The position numbers and the translations under genes are program-made. A stretch of DNA of 64,000 bases. It comes from Pseudarthrobacter sp. NS4. Lineage in GTDB: Bacteria; Actinomycetota; Actinomycetes; Actinomycetales; Micrococcaceae. The stretch is taken from contig NZ_CP103288.1 in assembly GCF_024758005.1 (NCBI RefSeq), positions 3,286,001-3,350,000 of the forward strand, in the 5' to 3' direction. Each line of letters starts with the position of its first letter. The first letter of the stretch is position 1. The notes beneath the pieces were generated by a model that saw only the letters and a list, made by a program, of their open reading frames with translations, was not told where the DNA came from and made no database searches. Shown here piece after piece: positions 59,391-64,000 of this stretch.

Positions 59391-59896
59391 AACCATCCCC
59401 CCTCCGAATGTGGCTGACGGCCGTCCTGGGCGCATGCCTTGGCGTGTCACTGCTGGCCGGCTGCTCCCCTGCCCCTGACCTGGACGGCGCGGTGGCCGGC
59501 CAACTGCAGACGCGCGTGGCTGCAGCAAAGCAGCTGGCCGCGGCGCAGGATTTCCCCGGTGCGCTGGCCGAGCTTGAGCAGCTGAACCAGGACGTGTCGG
59601 CGGCGGCGGACCAGGGCAAGGTGTCCCAGCAGCGGAAAACCCGGATCGAGGCCGCCATCAGCACCATCAGGAACGATTTGGAAACAGCACTGGCGCCGGC
59701 TCCCCAACCTGTGCCAACAACCCCTGGGGCTGATCCCCCGCTCACCGAGGACGAAAAAGAGCGGGCGGAAGAGGCACAGAAGGAAGCCCGGAAGCAGCGC
59801 GAGGAAGCCCAAAAGGAGGCTGACAAGCTGCTGGAGGAGGCCGAAAAGGAAGCCGAAAAGCAGCAGGAAGAAGCCGAGGAGCAGCAGAAGGACTGA
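59387..59896 (+). CDS. Lipoprotein with charged coiled-coil C-terminus
   Basis: 169 aa. A lipoprotein signal ends in LLAGC. A helical middle region (VAAAKQLAAAQDFPGALAELEQL) and a Pro-rich linker lead to a strongly charged coiled coil (EEAQKEARKQREEAQKEADK and further EEAEKEAEKQ). It overlaps the kinase gene by 4 bp and may act as its extracellular partner. No known domain. Confidence 0.75.
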   Translation: MKPSPLRMWLTAVLGACLGVSLLAGCSPAPDLDGAVAGQLQTRVAAAKQLAAAQDFPGALAELEQLNQDVSAAADQGKVSQQRKTRIEAAISTIRNDLETALAPAPQPVPTTPGADPPLTEDEKERAEEAQKEARKQREEAQKEADKLLEEAEKEAEKQQEEAEEQQKD

Positions 59897-59939
59897 CCTC
59901 CATGAATGAAGCAGTGGCGGAAAGGCGCATAGTTGGACG

Positions 59940-60407
59940 ATGACTAGTTCTTATACGCGGGGCAACTCCATCAGCGGCGGGGCTTCCCGGGAACATATCG
60001 AAAGGGCGCTCCTCGCATACGGGGCGACGAATGTCCTTTTCAGTCAGCGTGGAAACCGGAGCGCTATCGCGTTCAGGGGTGACGGGAGGCAATTCCGCAT
60101 CGTCCTTTCATTGCCGCAGCCGGACGGGACCTTGACAATCCGGGGGGATACAGCGGAGACCCCTGCCCAGGAAGCCAAGGCAAAAGTCCTCGACCGCGCC
60201 ACCCGAAAGTTTTGGCAGGCCCTGGCACTGTCCATAGACGCCAAACTCGGGGCCACGGCGTCGGGCGTTGCCACTCTTGAATCCGAATTCCTGGCCCATG
60301 TGGTCCTCCCCGGGAACCGGACCGTACTCGAAGAACTCGAACCAATCATCGATTCCGCCTACCGGTCCGGCCGGCATCCCTCATTCGGGGAATCGACTCC
60401 CACTTAG
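59940..60407 (+). CDS. Conserved hypothetical protein, 155 aa, phage/plasmid-type family
   Basis: It has the pattern SREHIERALLAYGATNVLFSQRGNRSAIAFRGDGRQFRIVLSLP, then RATRKFWQALALSIDAKLGATASGVATLESEFLAHVVLPGNRTVLEEL. I know this family from phage, plasmid and scattered chromosomal genes; the function is undetermined. No other phage genes are nearby. Confidence 0.65.
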   Translation: MTSSYTRGNSISGGASREHIERALLAYGATNVLFSQRGNRSAIAFRGDGRQFRIVLSLPQPDGTLTIRGDTAETPAQEAKAKVLDRATRKFWQALALSIDAKLGATASGVATLESEFLAHVVLPGNRTVLEELEPIIDSAYRSGRHPSFGESTPT

Positions 60408-60480
60408 CCTTCCCGAACTGTCAGCTAAGGCTATTGGCGACATGATCCTGCTGCTCTGTACAACGCTGTAGGCTCGCCCC

Positions 60481-61332
60481 ATGAGTGACAGCCGGATTGC
60501 GATCGACTGGGATTCTGCGCGTGCGGTCAACCGTGACAACTGGGAAGACCGCGTTCCCCTGCACGAACAGGCGTACGGGGTCAGCGAGCTGGACGATCCC
60601 AACTATTTGACCGGCGTCGTCCGGACGGACCTGGCCGCACTCGCGCCCTTCCTCCCTGACGGTACGGTTTCAGGCTTGGACGTGTGCCATCTTCAGTGCC
60701 ATATAGGCACGGATACGCTTTCATTGGCCAGGGCAGGGGCGCGGGTCACCGGCGTGGACTTTTCCCCGGGAGCCTTGGCATCCGCTGCCAAGCTGGCGGA
60801 ACGCCTGGGCCTTACGGCGACATGGGTGGAGACCGACGTCCTCGAGGCCCGTGCCGCCGTCGACGGTGACTTTGAACTTGTGTACACCAGCATCGGAACC
60901 ATCAACTGGCTGCCAGACCTGAACCGCTGGGCGGCCCAGGGGGCCGGGCTTTTGCGGGCCGGTGGAACGTTTTACATCCGGGACGGGCACCCTGCCCTCT
61001 ATGCCATTGATGAGCATGCCGACGGGCTGCAGCTGCGGTACCCGTACTTTGGCAACGGCGGGGCCCAGCTGTGGGACGACGAATCAACCTACGCCGGAGA
61101 CGGCAAGGTCACCCACTCCCGGACGTATCAATGGGCGCATCCCTTGTCCGAAATCATCAATGCCCTCATCGGGGCAGGTCTGCAGATTCTTCATGTCAAT
61201 GAGGACAAAACAATCCCGTGGAAGTTTGCGCCCCGCATGGTGGAGGTACCGGGGGGCTTCGCCTGGCCGGAATCCGAGCGGGAGCTCGTGCCCTGCACCT
61301 ACACGATTCTTGCGCGGAAGGCGCACGGGTAG
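60481..61332 (+). CDS. Class I SAM-dependent methyltransferase
   Basis: 283 aa. Motif I is SGLDVCHLQCHIGTDTLSLARAGARVTGVDFSP, followed by motif IV-like FELVYTSIGTINWL and motif VI LLRAGGTFYIRDGHP. The LQCHxGxDT form is shared by a family of uncharacterised bacterial methyltransferases. The substrate cannot be read from the sequence. It is flanked by short gaps and probably monocistronic. Confidence 0.85.
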   Translation: MSDSRIAIDWDSARAVNRDNWEDRVPLHEQAYGVSELDDPNYLTGVVRTDLAALAPFLPDGTVSGLDVCHLQCHIGTDTLSLARAGARVTGVDFSPGALASAAKLAERLGLTATWVETDVLEARAAVDGDFELVYTSIGTINWLPDLNRWAAQGAGLLRAGGTFYIRDGHPALYAIDEHADGLQLRYPYFGNGGAQLWDDESTYAGDGKVTHSRTYQWAHPLSEIINALIGAGLQILHVNEDKTIPWKFAPRMVEVPGGFAWPESERELVPCTYTILARKAHG

Positions 61333-61390
61333 TTGGTGACGGGCCCGCCGGGCTTCGGGCCCTGTTAAAGTCAAGTCATATGATGAGACA

Positions 61391-62125
61391 ATGACGCCCC
61401 CAGCTGAAAATGACCATTCAAACCAGCTTCAGTCCATTCTGGTGGGCACGGAAGACGCAACCGAATTCCTGTCCGGACTCTCCAAGCTCGCCGCAGCCGC
61501 GGTTTCCGAGGCTGCCGGGGATCGTATCGACTGCGCAGTTACGGTCAAGATGAACCGCAAGCCTGCTACTGCAGCAGGCAGCAGCCAACGCGCGGTGGAC
61601 CTGGATCAGCTGGAGCAGGCCATCGGCGATGGCCCGTGCATCAAGGCGCTCCGGGACATGAACCCGGTGGTTATCGATGACGTCTCTTCGGATCCGCGGT
61701 GGCCTGAGTTGAACCGGAAATTCGCGGAGTTGAACGTCTACAGTTCGTTGGGCGTGCCCCTGAAAATCAGCAGCCAAGCCAGCGCCGCGCTGAACTTCTT
61801 CGCAACCAAGCCCAGGGCGTTCACGCCAAACGTCTACGACAAGGCTTTGGGCTTCGCCGCTGCCGCGCACGACGCGCTGCTTCTGTCCGTCCGTATTGGG
61901 GCTGCCCAGGGGCGGGCAGAGGACCTGGAGGCAGCCATGGAAAGCAGGACCGCCATCAACCTGGCATGTGGAGTGATCATGGGGCAGAACAGGTGCTCGC
62001 AGGCCGAGGCGATGGAGATCCTCACCAAGGTCTCCAGCAACCGCAACCGCAAACTGCGCGATGTGGCGAGCGAACTGATCGAGCAGTTGTCCGGCACGAA
62101 CGTCCACACCCACTTCGACGCGTAG
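61391..62125 (+). CDS. GAF-ANTAR RNA-binding antiterminator
   Basis: 244 aa. A GAF domain spans about residues 15-165 (ACIKALRDMNPVVIDDVSSDPRWPEL-like core, SSLGVPLKI). A C-terminal ANTAR domain follows (AMESRTAINLACGVIMGQNRCSQAEAMEILTKVSSNRNRKLRDVASELIEQL). ANTAR proteins bind paired hairpins in nascent RNA and prevent termination. The signal sensed by the GAF domain is unknown. Its target RNA is not evident in the window. Confidence 0.88.
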   Translation: MTPPAENDHSNQLQSILVGTEDATEFLSGLSKLAAAAVSEAAGDRIDCAVTVKMNRKPATAAGSSQRAVDLDQLEQAIGDGPCIKALRDMNPVVIDDVSSDPRWPELNRKFAELNVYSSLGVPLKISSQASAALNFFATKPRAFTPNVYDKALGFAAAAHDALLLSVRIGAAQGRAEDLEAAMESRTAINLACGVIMGQNRCSQAEAMEILTKVSSNRNRKLRDVASELIEQLSGTNVHTHFDA

Positions 62126-62159
62126 ACCAGCCGCAGGCGGTCAGGCCGGCGGGAAGGCG

Positions 62160-62957
62160 CTAGGTCCGTGCGTCTATGTCGATTTGGATGATCGCGGCGA
62201 GTTCCCGGAGTACCTGTTGCTCGGACGGGCGGAAGGTCCTGGGTTCCTGGTCGATAATGCACAAGGTTCCGATGTTCCAGCCGCGCGGCCCGTGCAGGGG
62301 ATAGCCGGCGTAGAACCGGATGTAGGGCTCCCCCACCACCAGCGGGTTTGAAACGAACCGGCCGTCGGTGTGCGTGTCAGGGACCACCAGCATCGCGTTC
62401 GCCTCCACGGTCTGCGTGCAGAACGCTATGTCCCGGGGCGTCTCCTCCCGCAGGGGCCCGACTGCTGACTTCAGGAACTGGGCGTCTTCGGCAATGAGTG
62501 ACACAGAAGCAGTACTCACCCCAAAAAATTCCTTGGCCGCGACCACAATCCGGTCATACATTTCCTCCGCGCCGGAGTGCAGGAGTCCAGTCTCACGCAG
62601 GGACTGCAGACGTTCCGCCTCTGCCCGTTCAGGGGTGAGGAGACCACGTCCCGCGGCTCCCAAGGCCGCCAAAAGATCCTCGTCAGCCACCTTTGGACCC
62701 TGTGATGAACGTGCGGGGCTGTCTGCACTGCGCTCCGTTGCCGCCGCCGGCTGGCTGCCCTTGCCGGGACCCCCGCCCCTCACAACGCCATGAGGATGCT
62801 CGGAACCGGGCAAGGACAGGGCTCCATGAAGGTACGCGGACAGCTCAAACTCCGAGCACCTGGCCTGGCTGAAATAGGACGGCCACAGCATGGCCGGGTC
62901 CAAACCGGCATGCACCACGGCCGCGAGTTCCCGGCGCCGGCCGGCCTGTTCATCCAT
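62160..62957 (-). CDS. GAF domain protein
   Basis: 265 aa from ATG 62957 (MDEQAGRRRE); ATG 62978 is an alternative. After a variable N-terminus, ERLQSLRETGLLHSGAEEMYDRIVVAAKEFFGVSTASVSLIAEDAQFLKSAVG starts a GAF domain, with FCTQTVEANAMLVVPDTHTDGRFVSNPLVVGEPYIRFYAGYPL and NIGTLCIIDQEPRTF. It has no output domain, so it probably acts as a partner of another protein. It is convergent with the GAF-ANTAR gene. Confidence 0.8.
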   Translation of the reverse strand: MDEQAGRRRELAAVVHAGLDPAMLWPSYFSQARCSEFELSAYLHGALSLPGSEHPHGVVRGGGPGKGSQPAAATERSADSPARSSQGPKVADEDLLAALGAAGRGLLTPERAEAERLQSLRETGLLHSGAEEMYDRIVVAAKEFFGVSTASVSLIAEDAQFLKSAVGPLREETPRDIAFCTQTVEANAMLVVPDTHTDGRFVSNPLVVGEPYIRFYAGYPLHGPRGWNIGTLCIIDQEPRTFRPSEQQVLRELAAIIQIDIDART

Positions 62958-63213
62958 GCCGGCGACCCCGCGCCCCAATGCGGTCAGGGGAATGTGCTGG
63001 CCAACAGTTACAAGGCATGGTGATCAGTATACTTACTACTTTGTCTGGCGGGTATACACAGTGCCGGAGGAGTTCGCCCACGGCGCACAGGCGCCCGGAG
63101 CTTCTGCGGACACCGTAAAGTGAAGGGCATTATGGATGACCCTCCTTCACATATGCCCAGGCCCCTCAACCTTTTGACCGGTTCGCCGGTTACCACGGGA
63201 GAGGGGCGCCCGA
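62958..63213. other. 256-bp divergent intergenic region
   Basis: It lies between the leftward GAF gene and the rightward CNNM-like gene. Two GTATAC hexamers about 25 bp apart (near 63026 and 63051) are the only symmetrical feature. No gene is supported. Confidence 0.35.
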
Positions 63214-64000
63214 ATGTATGAATGGATCATGCTGGGCATCGGCCTTGTCCTCACGGTCGGTACCGGATTTTTTGTTGCTTCCGAATTCGCGCTGGTCAAC
63301 CTTGACCGCAACGACCTCGAAGCCCGCCAGGCGCGCGGCGAAAAGCGCCTTGGGCCCACCATCAAGGCCCTGAAAATCACCTCAACACACCTCTCTGGTG
63401 CCCAGCTCGGCATCACGCTCACCACGCTGCTGACCGGATACACGTTCGAACCAGCCATCAGCAGGATGCTCAGCGGACCCCTGTCCGCCGCCGGACTTCC
63501 TGAAGGCCTCGTGCCCGCGGTGGGCTCCGTCGTCGGAATTTTCCTCGCCACCATCTTCTCGATGGTGATCGGTGAACTGGTTCCCAAAAACTTCGCCCTG
63601 GCGCTGCCCCTCGCCACGGCCAAAGTGGTGGTGCCGTTCCAGGCACTCTTCACCGCCGTGTTCAAGCCTGTGATCCTGCTGTTCAACAACACGGCGAACA
63701 CGATCATCAGGTCCTTCGGCATCGAACCGAAGGAAGAACTCTCCGGCGCCCGCAGCGCCGAGGAACTCAGCTCGCTGGTGCGGCGCTCGGCACTGGAAGG
63801 CATGCTCGACGCCGACCACGCCGTCCTGCTGCACCGCACCCTTCGCTTTTCTGAACACTCCGCGGCGGACGTCATGACGCCGCGCGTGCGGATGACCGCC
63901 GTCAACGACGATGACACCGCCGAACAGATCCTGACGTTGGCCCGGTCCACGGGATACTCGCGGTTCCCGGTCATAGGGCAGGACCGCGACGACGTCCTGG
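63214..64000 (+). CDS. CNNM/HlyC-type membrane protein, 3' end outside window
   Basis: At least 262 aa from ATG 63214 (MYEWIMLGIG), with GGAGAGGGGCG upstream; the window ends in the gene. DUF21 domain: an N-terminal helix (IMLGIGLVLTVGTGFFVASEFALVNLDR), LSGAQLGITLTTLLTGY, FLATIFSMVIGELVPKNFALALP. The start of a CBS domain pair follows (FSEHSAADVMTPRVRMTAVNDDDTAEQIL). The family includes CorB/CorC and CNNM magnesium transport proteins, often annotated as hemolysin-like. Confidence 0.9.
   Translation, partial: MYEWIMLGIGLVLTVGTGFFVASEFALVNLDRNDLEARQARGEKRLGPTIKALKITSTHLSGAQLGITLTTLLTGYTFEPAISRMLSGPLSAAGLPEGLVPAVGSVVGIFLATIFSMVIGELVPKNFALALPLATAKVVVPFQALFTAVFKPVILLFNNTANTIIRSFGIEPKEELSGARSAEELSSLVRRSALEGMLDADHAVLLHRTLRFSEHSAADVMTPRVRMTAVNDDDTAEQILTLARSTGYSRFPVIGQDRDDVL

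Overview
The window is high-GC DNA from an actinobacterium of the Micrococcaceae, most likely Arthrobacter or Pseudarthrobacter. The evidence is an actinobacterial gene repertoire (DUF397, GAF-ANTAR, SARP, DUF4012, LAXTG surface protein), a paaABCDE operon, and many GTG starts with ATGA/GTGA overlaps. No rRNA, tRNA or CRISPR array was seen.

Layout. (1) 1-4570: a pile-up of ISL3-family insertion sequences. Two near-identical copies are nested, each with its own 8-bp target duplication, inside an older deleted relative. None encodes an intact transposase here. (2) 4726-15656: surface polysaccharide genes. capE-capF-capG make UDP-N-acetyl-L-fucosamine. With them are a membrane nucleotide-sugar dehydratase (CapD/WbpM type), a Wzz/BY-kinase, a DUF4012 protein, a LANTG-repeat wall protein and a VanZ-like protein; galU follows. 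(3) 16705-26272: a zinc-starvation region with three palindromic Zur-type boxes. It holds a cysteine-free ribosomal protein L36 paralogue (40 aa), a CobW-like protein without a P-loop, znuACB-zur, and an Opp/Nik-type ABC importer with its own box. (4) 26354-31324: phenylacetyl-CoA epoxidase operon paaABCDE plus a PaaG-like isomerase. (5) 31521-32701: an AbiEi-like gene between two copies of a palindromic repeat; a third copy lies at 55881.

(6) 32925-55634: the unusual part. It is an island of hydrolases with no recognisable signal peptides: an S8 subtilase with seven 56-aa FG-GAP repeats, an M36 fungalysin, an M28 peptidase, an S1 protease fused to a DNA/RNA non-specific nuclease, a CHAT protease, an alpha/beta hydrolase, a STAND ATPase, an S1 protease with a degenerate NTPase-like C-terminus, a second S1 protease and a metzincin. 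They form two convergent operons plus a separate subtilase gene. A SARP-type regulator is encoded inside. Short direct repeats with exactly 11-bp period (GTAACGC-like) sit upstream of the SARP gene, the subtilase, the M36 operon, a divergent six-cysteine orphan, the CHAT gene and the metzincin operon, always in the same orientation to the gene. I infer one SARP-controlled regulon. A conflict or cell-suicide system is the leading guess for its role; intracellular protein turnover in stationary phase is an alternative.

(7) 56096-64000: housekeeping and signalling genes: DUF2795, small hypotheticals, a Ser/Thr kinase with a co-translated lipoprotein, a methyltransferase, GAF-ANTAR and GAF proteins, and the start of a CNNM/HlyC-type membrane protein cut by the window end.
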